Source: an uncultured Planctomycetota bacterium (GTDB lineage: Bacteria; Planctomycetota; Phycisphaerae; Phycisphaerales; UBA5793). From it: a stretch of DNA of 64,000 nt. Below are positions 35,774 through 43,988 of this stretch, piece after piece. Position 1 is the first letter of the stretch; every line of letters starts with the position of its first letter. Both the position numbers and the translations under genes were made by a program. The stretch is from NCBI GenBank assembly GCA_900696685.1, contig CAADHA010000081.1, positions 1 to 64,000 of the forward strand, in the 5' to 3' direction. The notes under the pieces were generated by a model. That model was not told the origin of the DNA. It did no database searches and saw only the letters and a list, made by a program, of their open reading frames with translations.

Positions 35774-36625
35774 ATGCCTCGCGGCTCTGCTGATCGTCGC
35801 TCCCCCGGCCCGCGCTTGCAATCGCCGCGCGACCAGGCGGCGCGCCGGTCGCAGCCGCCCAGGCCCCCGCTGCGCCTCCAGACCACCACGCTGTGGGAAT
35901 ACGCCAGCCAGCACTTCGATTCGCCCGCCGTCGGCGCTGTTCAAGGTGACAAGGAGTACGCCGGCGCCACGCCTTCCTGGATCATCTGGCAACTTCTCCA
36001 GCGCTACACACGACCCGGCGATGTGATTCTCGATCCCATGTGCGGGAGCGGCACGACTCTGGACGTGGCGCGCGATCTGGGGCGCACGGGCATCGGCTTC
36101 GATCTCGCCCCGAGGCGCGACGACATCACGCGAGCCGACGCTCGCAAACTCCCGCTGGAATCGCACAGCGTGGACTTCGTCTTCATCGACCCGCCCTACT
36201 CGACGCACATCGAGTATTCCGACGATCCGAAGTGCATCGGCCGACTCGACGCGGGCGGCGAGGACGGCGGCAAGGCCTATTACGACGCCATGCGGCTCGT
36301 CATCGACGAGTCATTCCGCGTCCTGCGCAATCGGCGCTACTTTGCGCTCTACGTGAGCGATTCGTGGCGGAAGAAGAAGGGCGGGCCAAAGGGCAGCGGG
36401 GCCGGTCTGTTCATGCCCATCGGCTTCGAACTCTTCAACATCATGCGGCGGCGGCTTCAGCCCATTGACATCATTGCCGTCGTCCGACACAACCAGAAAC
36501 TCAAGCGGGGCAACTGGCACAAGGCGGCCGAGGAAGAGAACTTCTTCCTCCGCGGCTTCAACTACCTCTTCCTCATGAAGAAGATTGCCGACACTGGTCC
36601 TCAGGCGCCGACAGCGCGACGGTAG
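35774..36625 (+). CDS. DNA-methyltransferase-like SAM-dependent enzyme, solitary
   Basis: 283 residues. SAM motif DPMCGSGTTLDVA from Asp87 and catalytic motif DPPYS from Asp139, as in N6-adenine or N4-cytosine methyltransferases; SFRVLRNRRYFALYVSD and a C-terminal NYLFLMKK strand complete the fold. The order (SAM motif before DPPY) differs from the common beta-class N6_N4_Mtase and also fits RNA methylases of the UPF0020/Trm11 kind. The N-terminal 35 residues are Arg/Pro-rich and probably disordered. No restriction enzyme or specificity gene is nearby. The end overlaps the opposite-strand gene by 25 bases. Confidence 0.83.
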   Translation: MPRGSADRRSPGPRLQSPRDQAARRSQPPRPPLRLQTTTLWEYASQHFDSPAVGAVQGDKEYAGATPSWIIWQLLQRYTRPGDVILDPMCGSGTTLDVARDLGRTGIGFDLAPRRDDITRADARKLPLESHSVDFVFIDPPYSTHIEYSDDPKCIGRLDAGGEDGGKAYYDAMRLVIDESFRVLRNRRYFALYVSDSWRKKKGGPKGSGAGLFMPIGFELFNIMRRRLQPIDIIAVVRHNQKLKRGNWHKAAEEENFFLRGFNYLFLMKKIADTGPQAPTARR

Positions 36626-37419
36626 GACCAGATGCCCCCGCCCAGGGCTGCTTCGAATCGGCGCGGCTCGAGGCCTGCGGCCGTGAGCACGTGCGTGCTG
36701 TCCCAGATGGTCAGCGAGAGGCGCCGGCCGCCCGCGAGACGGAAGTTCTCGCGCGCTTCGGGTCCGCCCCGCGCGCCCTTGGCGCCGCCGCGCGCGTGGC
36801 TGTAGTCGTGGTTCTGGTGGATCGCGATCACGCAGGCCGTGGCGTCGATCACCGGCACGCGCATCTGCCGGGCGCGATGAATCAGCCAGTTGTCCCACGA
36901 GAAGCGCCCGATGGCAAACGGGGGAATGCGTCCCCAGCAGTCGCGGTGATAGACGAAATAGTCGATCCCCGTCGGCCGGTGCAGCGAACCTTGTGTCGCC
37001 GCTTCGGCCCGCAGCCGATCCTCCCAGCCGGGCGCAAACTCGATCGCATCGCGCACGTCAAGGTCGGTCCTCTGTCCGACCATCAGGAACCGCTTCTTCT
37101 CGCGCATGATCCGACGCGCCGCCTCGACGAAGTCGCTCATCAGGATGATGTCGGCATTGACGTAGCACAGGTGTGAAGTGCCGGAGCACTGCCGCGCCTG
37201 CTCGAAGAGATCGTCGAGCCGTGGCGTGCCGTACTCGTTGCGCGCCACCGCCGGCCGATGCTCGATGCTCAACTCGCGGGCCGTCTCGCCCGTCCCTGCA
37301 TCATCGCCCAGGAGCACGATGCGCACATCGGGCAGCAGCGTCCACGACCGGATCGCGCTTCGCTGGATCACGCCAATGTGTCCGTGGAAGGGCTTCGGGA
37401 TGGTGAACAGAGTCAGCAT
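36601..37419 (-). CDS. Glycosyltransferase-like protein, last gene of the glycan operon
   Basis: 272 residues. GT-A-like pattern: MLTLFTIPKPFHGHIGVIQRSAIRSW, VRIVLLGDDAG, then CYVNADIILMSDF where N-A-D occupies the DxD position, GIDYFVYHRDCWG and FAIGRFSWDNWL. It resembles proteins annotated as nucleotide-diphospho-sugar transferase-like, often beside surface-glycan genes. It probably acts on the inner face of the cytoplasmic membrane. It starts 3 bases after the previous operon gene ends. Confidence 0.78.
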   Translation of the reverse strand: MLTLFTIPKPFHGHIGVIQRSAIRSWTLLPDVRIVLLGDDAGTGETARELSIEHRPAVARNEYGTPRLDDLFEQARQCSGTSHLCYVNADIILMSDFVEAARRIMREKKRFLMVGQRTDLDVRDAIEFAPGWEDRLRAEAATQGSLHRPTGIDYFVYHRDCWGRIPPFAIGRFSWDNWLIHRARQMRVPVIDATACVIAIHQNHDYSHARGGAKGARGGPEARENFRLAGGRRLSLTIWDSTHVLTAAGLEPRRFEAALGGGIWSYRRAVGA

Positions 37420-37422
37420 TGT

Positions 37423-38577
37423 TCACGCCGCCTCAGACCGGGATTCCACGCCCACGATGAGGCTCTGCGAATCGTGGGGTGCATCTGCGATGAGGCTCTG
37501 CGAATCCTCGGAAGATCTCACACTCCCCTTCCCCCCCACCCTCATCTCCGTCAGCGCCTCCTCGCGCAGCCCCCACGTCTCTTCATTGAAGATCATGGGT
37601 CTGCCCGTGCGGCGCATCTCCAAGGCCCACCTGTGGAACTCGGCGTGGCTCAGTTGGGGAACCCCCGCGGCCGCAAGGCGAGCATCCAGCGCCGCCTGCC
37701 CTTCGGGCGTGAAGCCCGAGCCTGTTCCGTGCTCAATGTGAAACATGCTCAGCGGATCGCGCCAGACGTGCTCTCGCGCGCCGGCAAAGTACGCTGCGGT
37801 GCACAGGACCGAGTCGAGATGCATCGAGTACATCTGCATCTCGGGATAACCGCGGACGCGCTCCCATATCCGCCGGTGCATGAGCGTGAAGTCGCCGCAG
37901 GCATTGAGGTGGAGCCGCTTGCGCGTTACGACCGGGACGAGGCGGACTTCCTGCAGCGCTTCGAGCAGTCGCACGCGCCACGTCGGCTCCCAGTAGATGC
38001 GGTGGAATGCGCCGGTGCGCATGTCGCGCGTGCCGTCGCGCCCTTCGAGGCGGATGCAGTGTGAACGGCACCACGCGAGCCGCTCATCGATGCTCCCTTC
38101 AACGGGTACATCCTGCTGCACGTCCCAGCGGTCCAGCCGATACATGCGGTCCTGCCGCAGGCGCTGCCGCGCGATGTGCGCGATGAGTTCGTTCGAGAAG
38201 AGGATGTCGATGTTGGTGGCGAGGATGAATGAGCCGCGAGCGCGGCGGATGCCGACGTTCTTGCCGATCATCTGAAAGAGCGGCAGGCGGTCGGCGTGCT
38301 TCAGGCGCGCGTGCAGAGAGGGCGGCACCTCGATGATCCGCACGTCGATGCATCCGCCCGCGCGCGACCAGTCGAGCGCTTCCGCCAGCCGCGGCCGATC
38401 AGGCGGCGGATTCCACTCGACGAGCACCAGTTCCGCCGGCAGCCGAAACCGATCGCACTGCTCGAGCAGGCCGTCGATGAAGAGTTGCATTCGGCGGAGC
38501 AGGTCGCCGCCGTGGTTGTCGTTGCGGGCCGTGGCGATGATGGAGAGAAACGGACTCGAAGTGCGCGGATCAGTCAT
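37423..38577 (-). CDS. Glycosyltransferase-like protein with a repeat-derived tail
   Basis: 384 residues. Family-2-like start FLSIIATARNDNHGGDLLRRMQLFIDGL, then AELVLVEWNPP, KNVGIRRARGSFILATNIDILFS (N-I-D at the DxD position) and a C-terminal half with GDFTLMHRRIWERVRGYPE and MHLDSVLC. The last 30 or so residues (EDSQSLIADAPHDSQSLIVG) are read from two copies of a palindromic DNA repeat at 37451-37511 and are not part of the enzyme fold. The start overlaps the preceding gene's stop by four bases (ATGA). Confidence 0.8.
   Translation of the reverse strand: MTDPRTSSPFLSIIATARNDNHGGDLLRRMQLFIDGLLEQCDRFRLPAELVLVEWNPPPDRPRLAEALDWSRAGGCIDVRIIEVPPSLHARLKHADRLPLFQMIGKNVGIRRARGSFILATNIDILFSNELIAHIARQRLRQDRMYRLDRWDVQQDVPVEGSIDERLAWCRSHCIRLEGRDGTRDMRTGAFHRIYWEPTWRVRLLEALQEVRLVPVVTRKRLHLNACGDFTLMHRRIWERVRGYPEMQMYSMHLDSVLCTAAYFAGAREHVWRDPLSMFHIEHGTGSGFTPEGQAALDARLAAAGVPQLSHAEFHRWALEMRRTGRPMIFNEETWGLREEALTEMRVGGKGSVRSSEDSQSLIADAPHDSQSLIVGVESRSEAA
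37451..37511. repeat. Two copies of a short palindromic repeat inside the 3' end of a coding sequence
   Basis: Copy 1 (37451-37478) has 8-base arms CCCACGAT and ATCGTGGG around GAGGCTCTGCGA. Copy 2 (37487-37511) shares GATGAGGCTCTGCGAATC but has a degraded right arm. Both are read in frame by the glycosyltransferase gene and give the peptide DSQSL twice. Further copies are at 45431-45458 and 61821-61844. Confidence 0.85.
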
Positions 38578-39455
38578 CGACGCATCTCCGCCTTGTTGAG
38601 CGTTCGGCCGTTCCGCACACCCAGCAGCAGCCAGGACGGCTCAATCCAGAACAAGTCGGAGCAGCAGCGTCTGATCGTCGAAGCGATCTCCTCAATCCCC
38701 TCGACGACGCCCCGAATCGATGAACAGATTTCCTGCGCCCGGACGTCAGGGCAGTAGTCGTGCCACAGGATGAATCCGCCCGGCCTCACGAGCCGCAGCG
38801 CGTTGAGGGTATCGCTCCGCACCACGTCGGCTGTGTGCCCGCCGTCAATGAGTGCCGTGTCGAAGAAGCCCTCGGGATAGTTCGACGTATCCCATTCTCG
38901 GCTGTCGCAGCAGATCTGGCAGAGGCGGTGGCCGAGGCCCGCTTCGTGCACGAGGCGGCCGATCGCGCCGAGGGCGTCGGTGCGGACCACCGTGCGACCG
39001 TTGCGCGCGGTGCGGGTGCGCAGGGATTCGGGCGCGAGGGAGCACCCCACGATTCGCTCGCAGACGCGCTCATCGCGCGCGTGGCGCGTTGATTCGAACT
39101 CATCGAGCCAGGCGTCGTAGGCCCAGCGGCCCTGCGCATCCGTCTCGCCTTCGCGCAGGTTGATCGACCACACCGTGGCATCGCACTCGAGCAGGCAGTC
39201 GAGGGCGCCGCGCCCCTCCCACGTGCCGAACTCGAGATGCCGGCGGGGGCGCGCGTGGCGCCAGAGGTAGCGGAGAATCGGAGCGTCGTTCTCCTCCATG
39301 CGCCATTCGTGCAGCGGACGCTCGCGACTCACCTCGGGCGCAACGAATGCTTGCGCGAATCCGAGGCGCTCGTGAAGACGTTCGGCAGGCAGCGAGGGCG
39401 CAAGCGGTTCCCGCTGCAAGCATGGCCCGTCCGCCCTCGCCGCGTCACTGTGCAT
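38574..39455 (-). CDS. Class I SAM-dependent methyltransferase (Methyltransf_24 type)
   Basis: 293 residues from ATG 39455, preferred because GAGGT lies just upstream; a GTG start at 39500 would overlap the previous gene by ten bases. The fold shows RHLEFGTWEGRGALDCLLE (SAM motif variant), a central WSINLREGETD, FDTALIDGGHTADVVRSDTLNALRLVRPGGFILWHDY, which is the acidic motif, helix and post-II block of macrocin-O-methyltransferase-like or class-24 enzymes. It probably methylates a sugar of the surface glycan made by the operon. The stop overlaps the next gene's start (ATGA). Confidence 0.85.
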   Translation of the reverse strand: MHSDAARADGPCLQREPLAPSLPAERLHERLGFAQAFVAPEVSRERPLHEWRMEENDAPILRYLWRHARPRRHLEFGTWEGRGALDCLLECDATVWSINLREGETDAQGRWAYDAWLDEFESTRHARDERVCERIVGCSLAPESLRTRTARNGRTVVRTDALGAIGRLVHEAGLGHRLCQICCDSREWDTSNYPEGFFDTALIDGGHTADVVRSDTLNALRLVRPGGFILWHDYCPDVRAQEICSSIRGVVEGIEEIASTIRRCCSDLFWIEPSWLLLGVRNGRTLNKAEMRR

Positions 39456-39490
39456 CCCGACCTCACCCACTCTGCGCGTCCTCTGTGCTT

Positions 39491-40339
39491 TCAATGCCAC
39501 TGTGGCTGGGTTTCCGCGCGCCGCACCAGGTCAAACCAGTTGAAGTCGTCGCCGTGAAAGTTGAAGTGAAGCACGACGTCGAAGCGCGCGGGGGCCAGCG
39601 CAGCCTGCAACTTCTCAAGGTCGTACCACTCGACCCACGGCGTTCCCTCGCCATCAGTCTTCTCGCCCCACTTCTCGAAGGGCAGCCGCCCCTCGCGCTC
39701 CCAGCGCTGTTTCGGATAGGCCAGTTCGATCCACCGCCCGCCGACGGGCAGGTGCTCGAGCAGCGCCTGCACTTCCGCGCGCACGAAGTCGAAGGGGGCG
39801 TTGATGAGCGAGCCCTGGCACCAGATCACGTCATAGTCGCGTCGCAGCGCGTTGAGCGAATCAAGGTCTTCCATGAGGAAGGACGCGACGTTGCGCAGGC
39901 CCAGCAGCCGCGACAGGCGCTTCGTGTGGGCGACGTTGGCGGGCACGATGTCCAGCAGCGTCATCTCGGCCCCGTGCTGCGCGAATGTCAGGCCGTCAAT
40001 GCCCATGCCGGCGCCGACATCAAGCACGCGCTTGCCGCGCAGGGAGTCTCGGTAGAGGTCGTGATACCAGCCGCGCACCGCGAAGTTCTCGCCGGCCGTG
40101 CCCTGCCGCACCTGCTCCTCCCAGAAGCGCACGACCTGTGCATCGGTCATCGACGCGAGGTCGGCGGTGCTCACGCGCCCGTCCGCAGCGGCGGGCACGG
40201 TCTGCCACTTGAGGCGCAGGGCTTCGAGCGACTCGCGCTGGCGCGGGTTCCAGCGGTGCGGCGAGGCCGTTGCCATCGGCGAATCACTCGGTTCAACTCT
40301 GGTGATCACGTCTTCAGCCTCCGTGCTGATGTGATTCAT
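39491..40339 (-). CDS. SAM-dependent methyltransferase
   Basis: 282 residues. Motif I DVGAGMG at residues 107-113, acidic residue in MTLLDIVP, and DYDVIWCQGSLINAPFDF in place of the common motif II. A helical N-terminal domain with FWEEQVRQGTAGENFAVRGWYHDLYR precedes it. The substrate is unknown but the operon suggests a sugar. The start overlaps the stop of the radical SAM gene by four bases (ATGA), indicating coupled translation. Confidence 0.85.
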   Translation of the reverse strand: MNHISTEAEDVITRVEPSDSPMATASPHRWNPRQRESLEALRLKWQTVPAAADGRVSTADLASMTDAQVVRFWEEQVRQGTAGENFAVRGWYHDLYRDSLRGKRVLDVGAGMGIDGLTFAQHGAEMTLLDIVPANVAHTKRLSRLLGLRNVASFLMEDLDSLNALRRDYDVIWCQGSLINAPFDFVRAEVQALLEHLPVGGRWIELAYPKQRWEREGRLPFEKWGEKTDGEGTPWVEWYDLEKLQAALAPARFDVVLHFNFHGDDFNWFDLVRRAETQPQWH

Positions 40340-41844
40340 GCGCTCTGGCGCAGTTCGACGGGCGTGGCGCCGTAGGTCGCGCGGCTGCGGGCGGCCTCGA
40401 CCAGCGCCTCGGTTGCGCGATCGTTCTCACCCGGCTGCGGCGCTTCGCTCTGCGGCGGGCTGATGCACCCCCACGCGGCGCGCGAGGGCGAGCGCGCAAT
40501 CTCGACATACGCCAGCCGCTCCATCTGCTTGAAGAGTTGCCGGAACCGCTCTTCAGGCACGTCGGCATAGACACGGCAGTTGTTCACCTCGCCGATGCGC
40601 CGCCACTCCTGCGGATCATCCGTGTTGATTACGCCCTCGGCCCGGAGTTTGTCGTAGTCCGGGCTGCCGGGCAGAGGTACGTACCAGTTTACTCCGATGC
40701 TCGGCGGCTGTGTGCGGCGAAGGAACTCGAACGACGCCTCGATGTCCTCCTCGCGCTCGCCGGGGTAGCCGAGCAACATGCTCGCGTGATAGGGGAAGCG
40801 CAGTTTGGTGTGCAGCGCCGCCGCTTCGTAGTTCGCCTCGACGGGACACTTCTTGACCATGAGGTCGAGCACGCGCTGACTGCCGGACTCGAAGCCGTAG
40901 AAGAGATACCGGCACCCCGCGCGCCACATGAGTTTGAGCGATTCCTCGCTCACCTGGTTGGGCCGGATGTTCGCATACCACTCGACGCGCGTCTCCGTGC
41001 CGCGCCGGAGCATCAGTTCGCACATTTCGCGGATCAGTTTGCGGTTGTTGCCGATGGTGCTGTCCGTGAAGTAGACGGCCGTATTGCCGAACTGCCGGTG
41101 CATGTACTCCATCTGCTCGACAAGGTATTCGGCGCTGTAGAAGCGCACGGCAGACAGCGCGTTGTAGGCACAGAAGGCGCACTTGTAGACGCAGCCGCGG
41201 CCCATGATCATGTCGAGGCTGCTCGTCTTGCGGATGCTCATGCGCGCATACGTCGGGTGCGCGTAGAAGCTGTAGTCGCACAGCGACCAGTCGGGGAAGG
41301 GCAAGGAGTCAAGCGGCCTGATCTCCTCGCCGGCCGAAGGCATGAGCGAGCTTCGCCCGACCACGCCGCGCACCGTGATCGGCTTGGCGCCGTCGGCGAG
41401 TTCGACGATGCCCAGGTCCGCCTCGCCCTTGAAGGAGTAATCAAACCCGAGATCGCTGATGGTCTTGAGCGGCTCGGTGGAGGCGTGAATGCCGCCGGCG
41501 ATGAAGAGGGGCTTGAGGCCGATCTCCGCGCACGCCGCACGGGCCGCCTGCACCGCCCGCTGCACCTCGAAGTAATGGATGGAGAAGAAGCCGAAGCCGA
41601 TGATCTCGGGCCTGAAGTCGTGGATCTGCTCGCGCAGCGACGCCAGACACGCCTCGACCTCGCCGCGCATCACGACGAGGTCGCGGATCATGTCCACGAG
41701 GCGCACCTCGTGGCCGTGCTTGCGCAGTTGCGTGGCCAGGAGAAGGAGCGAGTAGGGCCCGTTGCGCCACTGCCGCGAGAGGTCGTGCTCGCGCACGCCT
41801 TCGTCGTGATAGTTCCAGGGTTGAACAAGCAGGACGCGGGTCAT
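40336..41844 (-). CDS. B12-binding radical SAM protein
   Basis: 502 residues. The N-terminal 150 residues form a B12-binding-like Rossmann domain (LLLLATQLRKHGHEVRLVDM, IIGFGFFSIHYFEVQRAVQAAR, LFIAGGIHAS), though the classic D-x-H-x-x-G is not seen. The radical SAM domain has the 4Fe-4S ligands Cys218, Cys222 and Cys225 in GCVYKCAFCAY, then FTDSTIGNN, FYGFESGSQRVLDLM and MLLGYPGE. Such enzymes often methylate unactivated carbons or rearrange carbon skeletons. Within a glycan operon it may C-methylate a sugar or modify a lipid carrier. Both ends overlap neighbours by four bases. Confidence 0.9.
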   Translation of the reverse strand: MTRVLLVQPWNYHDEGVREHDLSRQWRNGPYSLLLLATQLRKHGHEVRLVDMIRDLVVMRGEVEACLASLREQIHDFRPEIIGFGFFSIHYFEVQRAVQAARAACAEIGLKPLFIAGGIHASTEPLKTISDLGFDYSFKGEADLGIVELADGAKPITVRGVVGRSSLMPSAGEEIRPLDSLPFPDWSLCDYSFYAHPTYARMSIRKTSSLDMIMGRGCVYKCAFCAYNALSAVRFYSAEYLVEQMEYMHRQFGNTAVYFTDSTIGNNRKLIREMCELMLRRGTETRVEWYANIRPNQVSEESLKLMWRAGCRYLFYGFESGSQRVLDLMVKKCPVEANYEAAALHTKLRFPYHASMLLGYPGEREEDIEASFEFLRRTQPPSIGVNWYVPLPGSPDYDKLRAEGVINTDDPQEWRRIGEVNNCRVYADVPEERFRQLFKQMERLAYVEIARSPSRAAWGCISPPQSEAPQPGENDRATEALVEAARSRATYGATPVELRQSA

Positions 41845-42755
41845 GGCGATGTGATCCCTCGTGGATCCACCGGCCGGCCTGCGCCTTGGTCGAGTGCGTC
41901 ATACCACTGCGATCGAAGCCGCCCGCAGTACAAGTCGAGAAGTCGAACCTCGTCGTCGGTCCAGGTATCGAGGGGTCCGAGCGTGGCCGGCAGCGAGTTC
42001 GGATTGACCTCACCGGACCGCGATCCAGGTGTGATGTTGACTCCACTTGAGAGCACTTCTTCCGCCAACTCCACGCTGATTCCGCGCAGACCGACAAATG
42101 CGGCGAGGTCGCAGAGGACTCTCGGGCTGAAGTCCTCCATGCGCACAACTCTCCAGCACGATTCAGGAATGACGGCAAAGGAAGCGAGCACATGTTCGTT
42201 GACGAGAGTCCAGTACCAGAGACACCGCTCGAGGGGCGAGGCACGCTCCCATCGACGGGCCATCGGCTCGTCCGCGTGAGGCACGATCTGATCGCAATAG
42301 TTCGGGTGCGACGCGTCAAACATCCCGCGCGCCAGAGCGCTGCGGGTGAAATCCTCCGGCTTTCGGATAACGAGGACGAATCTCGCGGCCGCACCCAACC
42401 TTTCGTACAGCCGAGGGATCGCAAAGTGGCAGTGGCCCGAGGAGATGCCCAGGATCAATCCCGACCCGCGAAGTTCCGCGAGGCGGCGGGCAAGCGGCCC
42501 GGCAATGTCCCGTTCATAGTGCGACCAGTCGCCACGCGCGTGGCAGGCCACCATACTCTCGTGACGGAAGACCGCTTCGTGTTCACAGACCCCGTTGGCC
42601 GCGCGGTCCAGGAGCCGGGCAAGGAGCATTGTCCCGCAGCGGCCTGTGCCGGTGATGAAATAGCACCGCGGCGAGGTCGGTTGAACCTCGGCGACCGGCG
42701 CATCTGTTGGCTGCGGAAGGAGACTCATCGGCGATTCCCGTGACGACACACTCAT
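41841..42755 (-). CDS. Sulfotransferase family protein
   Basis: 304 residues. The PAPS-binding loop is TGTGRCGTMLLARLLD (GTGRCGT at 36-42), equivalent to the 5'-phosphosulfate-binding loop, followed by RFVLVIRKPEDFTRSAL, the 3'-phosphate-binding strand with Arg and Ser, and VVRMEDFSPRVLCDLAAFVGL. It would transfer sulfate from PAPS to a hydroxyl, most likely on the surface glycan. The ATG at 42755 is used; ATG at 42728 is another option. The start is 18 bases after the GT2 gene and the stop overlaps the radical SAM gene. Confidence 0.88.
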   Translation of the reverse strand: MSVSSRESPMSLLPQPTDAPVAEVQPTSPRCYFITGTGRCGTMLLARLLDRAANGVCEHEAVFRHESMVACHARGDWSHYERDIAGPLARRLAELRGSGLILGISSGHCHFAIPRLYERLGAAARFVLVIRKPEDFTRSALARGMFDASHPNYCDQIVPHADEPMARRWERASPLERCLWYWTLVNEHVLASFAVIPESCWRVVRMEDFSPRVLCDLAAFVGLRGISVELAEEVLSSGVNITPGSRSGEVNPNSLPATLGPLDTWTDDEVRLLDLYCGRLRSQWYDALDQGAGRPVDPRGITSP

Positions 42756-42773
42756 TCATTATCGGCAGAAACC

Positions 42774-43988
42774 TCACGCGGCATCGCGAGAGCCGGCGCT
42801 CCATGCCGGGTCGCGGGCACCGAGGGTTGCCGGTTCCCAAAGGCCCAGCACCGGAATCGGCCATGCGCGACGAAGTTCGCCGAGCCGGGCCTCGACTCGG
42901 GCGGGACTGACGTTGGACAGCACGACACCCTCCGGATTCAGCCTGAGGGCGCTTTCATCCGTCAGAATGGGCGCTCCCTCCCAGCGCCGCCCGGAAAAAG
43001 CCGGATGTCTGTCCGCGACGGCCAGAACATCAAGTCCGCAAGCGCGACAGCCCTCCAGCGTGGCGCGGATGTTCTTGCTGAAGTCGGCGATGACCACCCG
43101 GCGCACCCGGTGCTTGCTCGCCCACCAGGCGATGCGATCTGCCTGAGACCTCAATCCAAAGATGGCTTCCATCGCCGGACCGCTCAGATGCCGGCGCGGC
43201 GCCAGCCTGTCGCGGCCTCGCCACACCCAGGAACTGATCCGACCGCGATGTGCGGCCGCAGCCATCCCTGCGTGCCTCGCCAGGGCCAGGTAGCGCATCG
43301 CCCAGTCTGAGGCGTACTTCCTGCGCCAAGGGCCAGGCAGATAGCGGTCGGCGAGGATGAGGTTATTCCTCATGTCCATCCTGTGGATGATCGGCATGGC
43401 CCGGTTTCCACCGACCTTCTCGTGGCGATAGACGAGGTCCTCGAAACGATCGATCCGGAATCCGGCGTTCCAGATTCGGAAGCTCAGGTCATACTCCTCC
43501 GCCTGGCGGAAGAACTCGCGCGGAAAGCCCCCGACCCGGTCAATGACAGCCTTTCGCAGGACCACGGCGCCGTTGGCGACGACCGTCGGCAGGGCGCTGG
43601 CCTCCGGCGTTCCGTCGGGCAACTCGATTCGGCCGACGACCGCGGCACACTGAACCTGAGCATCAAGATGCTCCAGGGAGCGCATCACGGCGTCGCCGAG
43701 GGGGTAACTGTCATCGTCGATGAGCAGAAGGTACTCGCCCAGCGCCACGGCAAAGGCGTGATTGCGTGCGCTGACTCCTTCGTTACGGGGCCGACGGATA
43801 ACGCGGACGTCCTGCGCGCTTCGAGCCGCCTCCTGCCACGTGCCGTCGGTTGAGCCGTTGTCCACGACGATCACTTCCGTCCCGCCGGAAGGCAGATGGC
43901 CGTCGCAGGCGAGGGCGTCGAGATGCTTGAGCGTGCGCGCAAGTGCCGCGCGCCGGTTGTGAGTAACGATGACGATCGAGAGCCTCAA
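42774..43988 (-). CDS. Family 2 glycosyltransferase with a C-terminal Rossmann-like domain
   Basis: 404 residues. The GT2 domain has LSIVIVTHNRRAAL, VIVVDNGSTDGT (Asp43) and YLLLIDDDSYP as the DxD region, plus AVVLRKAVIDRVGGFPREFF and EEYDLSFRIWNAGFRI. After about residue 290, RRVVIADFSKNIRATLEGCRACGLDVLAVADRHP forms a PglD-like Rossmann segment of unknown role. The start is TTG (43988-43986) overlapping the TGA of the upstream gene, so translation is probably coupled. Confidence 0.88.
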   Translation of the reverse strand: MRLSIVIVTHNRRAALARTLKHLDALACDGHLPSGGTEVIVVDNGSTDGTWQEAARSAQDVRVIRRPRNEGVSARNHAFAVALGEYLLLIDDDSYPLGDAVMRSLEHLDAQVQCAAVVGRIELPDGTPEASALPTVVANGAVVLRKAVIDRVGGFPREFFRQAEEYDLSFRIWNAGFRIDRFEDLVYRHEKVGGNRAMPIIHRMDMRNNLILADRYLPGPWRRKYASDWAMRYLALARHAGMAAAAHRGRISSWVWRGRDRLAPRRHLSGPAMEAIFGLRSQADRIAWWASKHRVRRVVIADFSKNIRATLEGCRACGLDVLAVADRHPAFSGRRWEGAPILTDESALRLNPEGVVLSNVSPARVEARLGELRRAWPIPVLGLWEPATLGARDPAWSAGSRDAA

